Shown: positions 49,791-59,124, numbered from the stretch's first letter. The stretch: DNA of 64,000 nucleotides from Myotis daubentonii (GCF_963259705.1 NC_081844.1:105426671-105490670); one strand, 5' to 3'. Numbers and translations: made by a program. Notes: a model not told the origin generated them from the sequence alone.

Positions 49791-51139
49791 CCTCTGACCA
49801 CACATCCTCATTCACTTTTGCTGTTACTTCACCTTTTACTTCTCAATCAATTAAGAAAAATAACTTTCTTCTTCATTTTTAGGTGAACTATTTGAACTGA
49901 ATGATTGATTTGAGGCTTGGGGGCAGTGAGAAGAAGGGAGAAGGGATTACTTTCCCAGCTTCTATCAAATAAACAGATTCATGTTTATTTGCCCTATATA
50001 GGTATATTACAGCCCTATGATCAGTGAAAGTCAAATAGTTTTTAAAATGTGTCCTTATGTCTAATGATTGGGCAAAGCATGTTTTTTCTCATAGATAAAG
50101 GAACACAAAGGGAGATAGCCAGAGGATCCAGCAAGTGAGAAGTTTGATCAGAAGTAGCTAATGTTTCTCATAAGTGGGAAGACTGCATCGACATATCACT
50201 TGTGTCCATGACTTGGCAGAGACTATCTGGAAAGTAGACGTTGGGGGTTGGGGGGCAATAAGGGGTAAAGAAGCAGCTGGAAATACTTGGAATCTATAAT
50301 GAGATCATTAAGACTAATTAGCTGGCCCTGTAGGCAGAAAGCAGCCCATTAAGTCCAGATCCAGTTTTAATAACTTACCTGGTTTTGAGGGTAGAGTCCA
50401 GAGCACTCCAGGGAATAAGGTGCCTCAGGGATGAAACTGGAAGGTAGCTTTCTTAGGGAAGGCGTACACTAGTCTGCAGTGGGTGCTGGAGTTTTCCTCT
50501 GGGAGCTAAAATAAACATTCTGGTTCCCTGGGGAGGGGAGTTAAAGGGAGCCTCTGTTTTTTCATCTGTTAAATGGATATATGTCCCTTGAAGAGTCATG
50601 CGGCTTAAGTAAGATAAAGATGTGTGCAAAGGGCCTGGGACAATTCCTATCACAAAACAAGTACTCCGTGTATATTAATTGAGACACAAATATTTATTGT
50701 CAGCACTATTAGGGACACTGACTGCCCCTGGGACCTCAATACAGTGCAGGTTCAGTGCCCATACTGCAGCTGCTCCACCCTCAGTGCTTGGGCACAAGCT
50801 GAGGGCACCTTCAGCTTCCTACCCTGCCTGAAGCCACATTCATTTCAAAGCCTGCCAGGACTCCGAGGCAGTTTGGAAGGAAACTGAAATGAAAACCCCA
50901 TTCTGGGATCTAGCTAAGCACATTTCTCAAGATCTGTTGTCTAGGGCATTAAGGTGCTGTCCTTGGAAGCACTGGCGAGGAAGAGCAGGCGGTGTGGGCC
51001 TGCACCTGCGCAAGGGGCCACTCTTCCGAGATTACCCCAGGGATTGGTTCTAAGTGGATTCCTTTCTCACTCGCTGCCTCTGAATCTCCTTGTGTCTCTC
51101 CTCTCAGTTCTCCTTAGTTGGAACAGAGGCATTAGACAT

Positions 51140-51540
51140 TTACTGTCTATATTAGTTTCCTGTTACCACTGTAACAAATTTGATGACTTCAGTGTTGCAA
51201 ATTTATTACTTTGCAATTCTGGAGGTCAGAAGTCCAAAATGGGTCTCAATGGACTAAGTCAAGGAGGGCCCATGGCCCTGTTTCTCCAACAACATCGGAC
51301 CAAGTCCTTCTCGTGCTGCCTTCTCTCTGGCTTCCCCCCGGCTCTCCTAACACTTCCAAGGGCCTTTGTGATTACATGGGGCCCACTTGCATAACCCAGG
51401 ATAATATTCTATTTTAAAGTCCATTGATTGGCAACCTTAACTCCTTTTGTCATAGAACCCAAAATATTCACAGATGCCAAGGATTAGAAGCAAATGGACA
51501 TCATTGAAGGGCCAATATTCAACCTGCCATATAGTAAATC
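51140..51540 (+). repeat. Ancient interspersed repeat (family not named)
   Basis: 'TAGTTTCCTGTTACCACTGT', 'TTCTGGAGGTCAGAAGTCC', 'TTGTGATTACATGGGGCCCA' and 'CAGGATAATATTCTATTTTA' form a familiar mammalian repeat that looks LTR-like, ending near ACCTGCCATA. Subfamily not assigned. The 146- and 68-codon frames across it are not genes. Confidence 0.65.
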
Positions 51541-51759
51541 CTAGTGACTATCATCATAGTTGGTTACCATCATTTATTATTACCATGATTATTTCATTAC
51601 TTCTCCTTGGCCACGCCCCAGCCACCAGTAATTCAGTTGCTATTTGCATTTGAATTTGAGGAAATGAAATTTTCACTGCTCTGCATACATTTCAGGGGGT
51701 GGTGAGGGGTAACCAAATCCTGATTTTTATTGGTGGTGGTATTGGGGGTTTGTTTTTCA

Positions 51760-52360
51760 TCTTTTTGAGATTTAAATACCATAAAATCACCCTTCTAAAG
51801 CATACAGTTCAGTAGTACTAGTATATTTAGAATATTCACAAAGTTTTACAGCCATCAACACCTAACTTCAGAATATTGTTATTGCCCCAGAAAGAAGCCC
51901 TGCTCCTTAAAGTCGTCTCTTCTCATTGCCCCTACCCCCCAGCCTGACAGCTGCTAATTTACTTTCTGTCTCTCTGGATTTGCCCATGGTAGGCATTTAC
52001 TGTCAATGGAATCCTATAACGTGGCCTTTCTGTCTGGCTTCTTTCACACAGCATGTTTTCCAGGCTCACCCATATTTTAGGGTGTATCAGTACCTCATCG
52101 CTTTTTATGGCTGGCTAATATTCCTTCGTATAAACAGACCACAGTGTGTGTCTCCGTTTATCACTGATAGCACTCGGGTTGCTTTTTTCCTTTTGGCTGT
52201 GCGATCCTTCTGCTATGAATGTCTTGTGTGTGTTTTTGTGTAGACGTAGGCTTTCAGTTCTCGGGGGTATGTATCTGGGAGAAAATTGATGAGTCAAGTG
52301 GCAATTGTGTGTTTAACTTTTTGAGTAACTACCAGACTGTTTTCCAGACTGAGTACATCA
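51760..52360 (-). repeat. Old L1M 3' part
   Basis: Reverse complement of old L1 ORF2 tail and 3'UTR: 'AGCATACAGTTCAGTAGTAC', 'CTGTCTCTCTGGATTTGCCC', 'CTGGCTTCTTTCACACAGCA', 'GCTGGCTAATATTCCTTCGT' and 'TGTTTTCCAGACTGAGTA'. Heavily mutated. The 105-codon frame at 51926-52243 is an antisense shadow. Confidence 0.82.
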
Positions 52361-52949
52361 TATTATTATTGGCTGCAGTCAAAACAACAAAAAATGCTAA
52401 TAGCTATCATTTATTAAGTGCCAAATACTAAGCAAAGGGGTTTACAGATATTTTCTTATTTAATCCTTACAGCTAACTTTGTGAAATGCAGTAGTCTCTC
52501 CTTACACGTGCGGGATATGTTCCAAGACCCACAGTGGATGCCTGAAACTGCAGATAATACTGAATCCTATCTATACTATGTTTGTTCCTGTAATACACAC
52601 CTGTGATAAAGTTTAATTTATAAATTAGGGTTAGTGAGAGATTCACCACAATAATGAATAATAAAATAGAACAATTATAACTGAACAATGTACTGTAATA
52701 AGAGTTATGTGAATGTGGTCACTTGTGTCACGGGACCCCTTGCTGAAGTCTTCCTGTAGGCTCTTTGCTTTCTGGGGCACCACGTCACCATTAATCAGAA
52801 CACATTTTCTGCTCATGTCTTCCACCCACAAGTTTAATGCCTTCTCCATCTTAAGCACTCATCATGCACTATGAGTGTAACTTTTGCTGTTTTGAGGTCT
52901 AACAGCATAACTAGCACGAATTTCTTTTCCCTTCACAATTTCATGGATA

Positions 52950-52991
52950 GAACATTCATTCTTTTTTTTTTTTTTTTGAACATTCATTCTT
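52950..52991 (-). mobile_element. Poly-T-only retroinsertion with target duplication
   Basis: GAACATTCATTCTT occurs at 52950-52963 and again at 52978-52991, with only a T-run of about 14 nt between. This is what a retroinsertion truncated down to its poly-A tail would leave. Confidence 0.8.
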
Positions 52992-52999
52992 ACAATAGA

Positions 53000-53588
53000 C
53001 TAGTGACTCAATGCACAGATTCGTGCACAATGAAAGGAAATTAATTAGAAGGTGGCTGGCAGGGCAAGGTTGGGCTAGACGGGCCAGACATGCCCTGAAG
53101 CCAACCTCCCATGGTCCCTCCCCAGCCGACTGTACCTGGTGGCACCAGGGCTCAAAAGGCGTCTGCGGAGTGAGTGGGGTCCCTCCAGCAGGTGGGGTCC
53201 CTCAGCCTGGCCTGTGGGGATTGGGCCAAAACCAGCTCTCCGACATCCCTCGAGGGGTCCTGGAGTGTGAGAAGGTGCTCTGCAAAGTTGTTGTCGTACA
53301 GTGTGTGGAACACAAACACAGTGGGCAGTAAACCAGATTTGGGGCAACAGAGCCCCAGCAACAACATATAACCCATGGCCAAAGGTGGAATTGCGCGGCC
53401 CTACAAGGAATTGGGCTCCCTCCTCTCTGGTTTCAGGGTGCGTCACCCAAGAACCGCTGCTGCCAAGTCATTGCAGCTCAGCAGCTCCTACAGTGAGCAT
53501 CTGCCCCCGGTGATAGTGCATGTCATGGCAATCGGTCAGACAGAGGGAGGGACACTTAGCATATTAGCCTTTTATATATATATATAGA
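53000..53588 (-). mobile_element. HeliBat Helitron
   Basis: The minus-strand start TCTATATATATATAAAAGGC (from 53588) and the end, a decayed hairpin (GCACGAATCTGTGCATTGAG) then CTAG at 53000, lie between A and T of Tigger sequence (AATAGA^TCTTAG). 589 bp. Several short open frames of 65-123 codons on both strands follow from its GC content and are not supported. Confidence 0.88.
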
Positions 53589-53977
53589 TCTTAGCAACCT
53601 CAGCATATGATATTTTTTCTTTTTTTTTTTAAATTAAATCTTTATTGTTCAGATTATTACATTTGTTCCTCTTTTTTTTTCCCCCCATAACTCCCCTCCT
53701 CCCAGTTCCCGCCCCACCCTCCGCCCTCACTCCCCACCCACTGTCCTCATCCATAGGTGCACGATTTTTGTCCAGTCTCTTCCCACATCTCCCACACCCC
53801 TTTCCCCCCCAAGAATAGTCAGTCCATTCCCTTTCTATGTCCCTGATTCTATTATAATCAACAGTTCATTCTGTTCATCAGATTATTTATTCACTTGATT
53901 CTTAGATTCACTTGTTGATAGATGCATATTTGTTGTTCATAATTTGTATCTTTACCTTTTTCTTCCTCTTCCTCTTC

Positions 53978-54826
53978 TTAAAGGATATCTTTCAGCATTT
54001 CATATAATCCTGGTTTGGTGGTGATGAACTCCTTTAGCTTTTCCTTATCTGTGAAGCTCTTTATCTGACCTTCAATTCTGAATGATAGCTTTGCTGGATA
54101 AAGTAATCTTGGTTGTAGGTTCTTGGTATTCATCACTTTGAATATTTCTTGCCACTCCCTTCTGGCCTGCAAAGTTTCTGTTGAGAAATCAGCTGACAGT
54201 CGTATGGGTACTCCCTTGTAGGTAACTGAGTTTCTTTCTCTTGCTGTTTTTAAGATTCTCTCTTTATCTTTTGCTCTTGGCATTTTAATGATGATGTGTC
54301 TTGGTGTGGTCCTCTTTGGATTCCTTTTGTTTGGGGTTCTCCGCGCTTCTTGGACCTGTAAGTCCATTTCTTTCACCAGGTGGGGGAAGTTTTCTGTCAT
54401 TATTTCTTCAAATAGGTTTTCAATATCTTGCTCTCTCTCATCTTCTGGCACCCCTATAATTCTGATGTTGGTACGCTTGAAGCTGTCCCAGAGGCTCCTT
54501 ACACTATCCTCGCATTTTTGGATTCTTTTTTCATTTTGCTTTTCCGGTTGGATGTTTTTTGCTTCCTCGCATTTCAAATCATTGACTTGATTCTTGCGCT
54601 CCTCTGGTCTGCTGTCGGGCGTCTGTATAATATTCGTTATTTCATTCCGTGTATGCTTAATTTCTCGTTGGTTCCCCAATATAAGATCGAGGGTCTTATT
54701 AGTTTTCGTGTAGATCTCATTAAGTTTATCGGCAGCTTCTAAACAGTTCTTGAGAGACCTTAAAAGTGTGGTTCTGAACTCTATATCTTCCATTGACAAT
54801 TTTGTCCTGTTTCTTTGTCTCCGCAT
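53978..54826 (-). CDS. L1-type ORF1 protein of HAL1-like copy 1 (282 aa)
   Basis: RNA-binding, nucleic-acid chaperone protein of an L1-derived retrotransposon. It starts MRRQRNRTKLSM. Residues ~15-110 are polar and helical and form the coiled-coil trimer region. From ~118 (FKRTNIRIIGVPEDE) comes the RRM-like domain, and from ~200 the C-terminal domain (PRHIIIKMPRAKDKERIL, YKGVPIRLSADFSTETLQAR, LLYPAKLSF, LKEFITTKPGL). The frame is intact and slightly short of the about 340 residues of human ORF1p, mainly in the coiled coil. There is no ORF2 downstream. Intactness suggests recent insertion, but expression is unknown. Confidence 0.93.
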   Translation of the reverse strand: MRRQRNRTKLSMEDIEFRTTLLRSLKNCLEAADKLNEIYTKTNKTLDLILGNQREIKHTRNEITNIIQTPDSRPEERKNQVNDLKCEEAKNIQPEKQNEKRIQKCEDSVRSLWDSFKRTNIRIIGVPEDEREQDIENLFEEIMTENFPHLVKEMDLQVQEARRTPNKRNPKRTTPRHIIIKMPRAKDKERILKTARERNSVTYKGVPIRLSADFSTETLQARREWQEIFKVMNTKNLQPRLLYPAKLSFRIEGQIKSFTDKEKLKEFITTKPGLYEMLKDIL

Positions 54827-55504
54827 TTTGTTATGCTTCCTTGGTGCACCCCCTAGTGGTCTTTGTTCGCAGTCTTATAGTTAAACCTTGATTGTTGTAG
54901 CTAATTCCAGGGAGGGTTTGACCTCTAGGCCAAGTGGCTATGAGAATCAGCTGTGTCAGCAGTGAGAGAACTTCTGTCCTCTAGGGAGGTGCTAATCTAG
55001 CCTTTGCCTGAGGCTATCCGGCAAATGCCTCTGTGCAGGGCTTGGGCGGGGCGGGTCGCACAGGATCAACAGGGTGGGCCGGAGAGAGCAGTTATGGCGG
55101 CTCTCAGGCCTGTCCCCAGGGGCTCTGCCTCTCTGAGTCCCAGCACCCGCTGCAAAGCTGTGAGAGAAAGCTGCACTCGCTCTGACCGAAGCCAGACAGT
55201 CCCGCTTCTCCCGTTTGAGTCTGGGTCCCTAAAGACTCGCCCGGATCTGGTGCTCAGAGTCTGCGACTCCCTTCCGATTGAAAACAACAACCGCGCCCTC
55301 CGCCGCCAGCCTGCTCCGTGCACTCCGCACCTCAGAATTTGACTTCAGCACTGCGCCTCCTCTGAGTGTCCGTGTGCGTTTCTCTTTCCTCCTAGTTGTA
55401 GGACTTCCACTCAGCCAGCGTTCCTGTGGTTCTGGGTGATGTCCCTTCCGTTTTTTGGTTTCACTTTTGAAGTAGTTGTTCAAAGCAGCAAACTCCGGCG
55501 TTAA

Positions 55505-55528
55505 CCTATGCCGCCATCTTGGTTCTCC
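55505..55528 (-). promoter_or_regulatory. YY1-type site at the HAL1-like 5' end (copy 1)
   Basis: The first bases of the element on the minus strand read GGAGAACCAAGATGGCGGCA. AAGATGGCGGC is a YY1 consensus, known in human L1 for placing transcription start at base 1. Confidence 0.75.
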
Positions 55529-56135
55529 TGATATTTTTTCTTTATTAAGTCAAGAACTTAACACTTCTCTCTGGTATCTCCAAATTGCCAGCAGCACTAA
55601 TCCTGTACTTTGGGGTCCCTATTAAGTAAAATAAGGGTTTGTTGGACACAGCACTGTGATGCTGTGATAGTAGATCTGACCAAAGTGGCTCCTGAGTGAC
55701 TTGTGGATGGGTAGCATGTACAGCAGAGATACACTGGATGAAGGATGGTTCACGTCCCGAGCAGGGCACTGCAAGATGGCACAAGATAGCATCATGCTTC
55801 TCAGAACAGCATGCAATTTAAAACTTATGAATTGTTTATTTCTGGAATTTTCCATGTAGTATTTTTGGACCTTGGTTAACCACAGATAATTGAAACTAGA
55901 AAGTGAAACCACAGATCAGGGGATCTACTGTAAATATTATGTCTCTTAATTACAGAGGAGGACACTAAGGCTTAGATGAGTGAAGCGACTTTATCCAAAA
56001 TCAGGCAGCTAACAGCAGGAGAACCAAGGTCCAAGCTTAGAACTTTCAGAGCGTCCACTCCTTCCTGCACCCTCATCTGCCTGCAGCGACCATTGTCACT
56101 GTCCTTGTGCAATTCTACATTTAGAAAATACTTTA

Positions 56136-56190
56136 GGGAAAAAAGAGGACATATGTAATACTTTCAAAAATAAAGATTCTTTAAAAAAAA
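56136..56190 (+). mobile_element. Tiny L1/HAL1 3'-tip insertion
   Basis: GGGAAAAAAGAGGACATATG, then TAATACTTTCAAAAATAAAG and an A-run resemble the last 55 bp of the L1/HAL1-like 3'UTRs in this window. The left flank AAAATACTTTA (56125-56135) recurs after the A-run as AAAATACTT-A (56192-56201). Confidence 0.7.
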
Positions 56191-57107
56191 AAAAATACTT
56201 AGAGAAACCAAGATGGCGGCATAGGTAAACACCGGAGTTTGCTGCCTCGAACAACCACTTCAAGAATACAACTAAAAGACGGAACGGACATCATCCAGAA
56301 CCACAGGAAGGCTGGCTGAGTGGAAGTTCTACAACTAGGAGGAAAGAGTAAAGCATACCGAGACTCAGAGGAGGTGCAGTGCTGAAGTAAAATACTAAGG
56401 TGCGGAGTGCATGCGGAGCGGGCAGGCAGCTGAGGGCGTGGTTGTTGTTTTCAATCCGGAGGGAGTCTCAGACTCTGAGCTCCAGCTCCAGGCGAGTCTC
56501 TAGGGACCCAGACTCATACGGGAGAAGCGGGACTGTCTGGCATCGCTCAGAACCCTAGGGCAGCTTTCTCTCCGTGAGGCTTGCAGCAATTACTGGGACA
56601 CTGAGAAGCAGAGCCTCTGAGGGCAAGACTGAGAGCAGCCATAATTGCTAACCCCGCCCTGTTGATCCTGTGGGACCCGCCCTGCCCAAGTCCTGCAGGG
56701 AGACTTTTGCTGGATAGCCTCAGGCAAAGGCTAGATTAGCACCTCCCTAGAGATCCAGGAGCCAGGAAGCCCAGAGGTCAGAGTGGGACCATCTAGTTTG
56801 CAGCTCCATGGAACCATAAAAGACACACTCAGGGGGAAGACTCAGTGAGCACCAAAGCCCCATTGAAGCAAGTCTAGCCCCAGAGGGGTGTCTCCAGCAC
56901 AGAAGTTCTCCCACTGCAGACACAGCTGATTCTCACAGCCAATTGGCCTGGAGGTCAATTCCTCACAGTGATAACTACAACAATCAAGGCTTAATTACAA
57001 CAAGACTGTGCACAAAGCCCACAAGGGGGTGCACCAAGAGTGTCTACCTCAGGTAATTGGGACACTTAGCACAGAAAGGAACTCTATTGACACAGTGAAG
57101 CATAAAA

Positions 57108-58058
57108 ATGCCGAGACAAAGAAACAGGACACAAACGAAAGAATTGGAGGAAAGCAAACTGCTGGATATAGAGTTCAAAACCACACTTTTAAGGTCTTTA
57201 AAGAACTGTCTAGAAGCCGCCGATAAACTTAATAAGGCCCTCGAAAAGACTGGTGAGACCGCCGATAAATGTAGTGAGATCTTCAAGAAGACTGGTGAGA
57301 CTGCCAATAAATGTAGTGAGATCCTCAAGAAATCTAATAAGACCCTCGATGTTGTGATAAAGGATCAACTAGAAATTAAGCATACACTGACTGAAATAAA
57401 GAACATTATACAGACTCCCAACAACAGACCAGAGGATCGCAAGAATCAAGTCAAAGATTTGAAATACGAAGAAACAAAAAACACCCAACCGGAAAAGCAA
57501 AATGAAAAAAGAATCCAAAAATATGAAGATAGTGTAAGGAGCCTCTGGGACAGCTTCAAGCGTACCAACATCCAAATTATAGGGGTTCCAGAAGAAGAGA
57601 GAGAGCAAGATATTGAAAACCTATTTGAAGAAATAATGACAGAAAACTTCCCCTACTTGGTCAAAGAAATAGACTTACAAGTCCAGGAAGCGCAGAGAAC
57701 CCCAAACAAAAGGAATCCAAAGAGGACCACACCAAGACACATCATAATTAAAATGCCAAGAGCAAAAGACAAAGAGAGAATCCTAAAAGCAGCAAGAGAA
57801 AGAAAATCAGTTACCTACAAGGGAGTACCCATACGACTGTCAGCTGATTTCTCAACAGAAACTTTGCAGGCCAGAAGGGAGTGGCAAGAAATATTCAAAG
57901 TGATGAATACCAAGAACCTACAACCAAGACTACTTTATCCAGCAAAGCTATCATTCAGAAGTGAAGGCCAGATAAAGAGCTTCACAGATAAGAAAAAGCT
58001 AAAGGAGTTCATCACCACCAAACCAGTATTATCTGAAATGCTGAAAGGTATCCTTTAA
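57108..58058 (+). CDS. L1-type ORF1 protein of HAL1-like copy 2 (316 aa)
   Basis: ORF1 RNA-binding protein, intact. It starts MPRQRNRTQTKELEES. The coiled-coil part (~25-140) contains two near-identical 14-residue units, KTGETADKCSEIFK and KTGETANKCSEILK (~47-74), absent from copy 1. Then come the RRM-like domain from ~150 (FKRTNIQIIGVPEEE) and the C-terminal domain (PRHIIIKMPRAKDKERIL, LLYPAKLSF, LKEFITTKPVL). The nested frame at 57008-57226 is a shadow. The ATG follows AAAATGCCG, a position matching copy 1, so this start is preferred. Confidence 0.93.
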   Translation: MPRQRNRTQTKELEESKLLDIEFKTTLLRSLKNCLEAADKLNKALEKTGETADKCSEIFKKTGETANKCSEILKKSNKTLDVVIKDQLEIKHTLTEIKNIIQTPNNRPEDRKNQVKDLKYEETKNTQPEKQNEKRIQKYEDSVRSLWDSFKRTNIQIIGVPEEEREQDIENLFEEIMTENFPYLVKEIDLQVQEAQRTPNKRNPKRTTPRHIIIKMPRAKDKERILKAARERKSVTYKGVPIRLSADFSTETLQARREWQEIFKVMNTKNLQPRLLYPAKLSFRSEGQIKSFTDKKKLKEFITTKPVLSEMLKGIL

Positions 58059-58652
58059 GAAGAGGAAGAAGAAGAAAAAGGTAAAGATACAAATTATGAA
58101 CAACAATTATAATAGAATCAGGGACATAGAAAGGGAATGGACTGACTATTCTTGGGGGGGAAAGGGGTGTGGGAGATGTGGGAAGAGACTGGACAAAAAT
58201 CGTGCACCTATGGATGAGGACAGTGGGTGGGGAGTGAGGGCGGAGGGTGGGGCGGGAACTGGGAGGAGGGGAGTTATGGGGGGGGAAAAAAGAGGAACAA
58301 ATGTAATAATCTGAACAATAAAGATTTAATTAAAAAAAAAAACAAATTATGAACAACAGATACACATCTATTAACAAGTAAATCTAAAAATCAAAGGAAT
58401 AAATAATCTGATGAACAGTATGAACTGGCGATTGTAATAGAATCAGGGACATAGAAAGGGAATGGACTATTCTTGGGGGGGGGGAGGGGTGTGGGGTGAG
58501 GGAAGAGATTGGACAATAATCGTGCACCTATGGATGAGGACAGTGAGTGGGGGAGTGAGGGCGGAGGGTGGGGTGGGAACTGGGTGGAGGGGAGTTATGG
58601 TGGGAAAAAAGAGTAACTAATGTAATAATCTGAACAATAAAGATTTAATTTT
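58059..58652 (+). repeat. Duplicated 3'UTR of HAL1-like copy 2
   Basis: Unit 1 (58072-58342) and unit 2 (58343-58652) share ACAAATTATGAACAACA, AATCAGGGACATAGAAAGGG, CGTGCACCTATGGATGAGGA and AATAATCTGAACAATAAAGA. Unit 1 lacks about 95 bp present in unit 2 and in copy 1, so the two units are not a recent simple duplication. Confidence 0.9.
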
Positions 58653-58686
58653 AAAAAATACTTTATCCTAGAGCAGTAAGATTATA

Positions 58687-59124
58687 TCCTATATAATAAA
58701 GAGGTAATATACAAATTGACCATCACGCCCTCACACAAGATGGCTGCCCCCATATGGGCACAAGATGACCGCCACAAGATGGCTGGCAGGGGAGGGCAGT
58801 TAGGGGCAACCAGGCCAGCAGGGGAGGGCAGTTGGGGGCAATCGGGCCAGCAGGGGAGCAGTTAGGCATCAATCCGGCTGGCAGGGAAGTGGTTAGGGGG
58901 TGATCAAGCTGGCAGACAGAAGCGGTTAGGGGCTATCAGGCAGGCAGGCAGGCGAGCAGTTGGGAGCCAGCAGTCCCAGATTGTGAAAGGGATGTCCGAC
59001 AGGGATCGGGCCTAAACCGGCAGTCGGACATCCCCCAAGGGGTCCCAGATTGGAGAGGGTGCAGGTTGGGCTGAGGGACAGCCCCCCCCCCCAAGTGCAT
59101 GAATTTCATGCACTGGGCCTCTAG
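58687..59124 (+). mobile_element. HeliBat Helitron, complete
   Basis: Starts TCCTATATAATAAAGAGGTA and ends with the hairpin GTGCATGAATTTCATGCAC, then TGGGCCTCTAG at 59124. Inserted between A and T (GATTATA^TAGTTT). 438 bp. It holds minisatellite-like GGCAGGGGAGGGCAGTTAGG units at 58785-58900. Confidence 0.94.

Larger units (their letters stand above)
53623..55528 (-). mobile_element. HAL1-like (ORF1-only) L1 retrotransposon, full length, copy 1
   Basis: Minus-strand element of 1,906 bp flanked by a perfect 15-bp duplication TGATATTTTTTCTTT (53608-53622 and 55529-55543). Order: 5'UTR of about 700 bp starting GGAGAACCAAGATGGCGGCA, ORF1 (54826-53978), then directly a 3'UTR with a G-rich tract, AATAAAGATTTAATTT and poly-A. 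There is no ORF2. The second copy at 56201-58652 has the same ORF1-to-3'UTR junction, so this is a family structure and not a private deletion. Half-L1 (HAL1) elements of this kind are known in mammals and are thought to move with L1 help. Confidence 0.9.
52489..55930 (+). mobile_element. Tigger-type DNA transposon, interrupted three times
   Basis: Begins CAGTAGTCTCTCCTTACACG with GATATGTTCCAAGACCCACA, and ends GAAACCACAGATCAGGGGAT-CTACTG: inverted ends of a pogo/Tigger-like family. Flank TG at the left and TA at the right fit a decayed TA duplication. Its own sequence (about 0.9 kb) is broken by a poly-T insertion near 52964-52977, a HeliBat at 53000-53588 and an ORF1-only L1 derivative at 53623-55528. 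Across each break the Tigger text resumes without loss. Confidence 0.85.
52385..56030 (+). repeat. MIR SINE, split by a Tigger transposon
   Basis: The left half 52385-52488 ('CTATCATTTATTAAGTGCCA', 'TAATCCTTACAGCTAACTTT') and the right half 55931-56030 ('TTACAGAGGAGGACACTAAG', 'GCTTAGATGAGTGAAGCGAC') join into one MIR. The 3.4 kb between them is Tigger and its own later insertions. Confidence 0.85.
56201..58652 (+). mobile_element. HAL1-like (ORF1-only) L1 retrotransposon, full length, copy 2
   Basis: Plus-strand element of about 2.45 kb. It starts AGAGAAACCAAGATGGCGGC, has a 5'UTR of about 900 bp, ORF1 at 57108-58058, then a 3'UTR that appears twice (58059-58342 and 58343-58652), each with a G-rich tract, AATAAAGATTTAATT and A-run. 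The flanks AAAATACTT (56192-56200) and AAAATACTT (58655-58663) are the target duplication. No ORF2. It lies opposite in orientation to copy 1, 672 bp away. Confidence 0.9.

Noticed and set aside
57008..57226. 72-codon frame at the start of HAL1-like copy 2
   Set aside because: Overlaps ORF1 in another frame. Copy 1 has no matching frame.
53000..59124. A single large palindromic duplication
   Set aside because: The two HAL1-like copies and the two HeliBats have different target sites, lengths and divergence, so they are independent insertions that happen to mirror each other.
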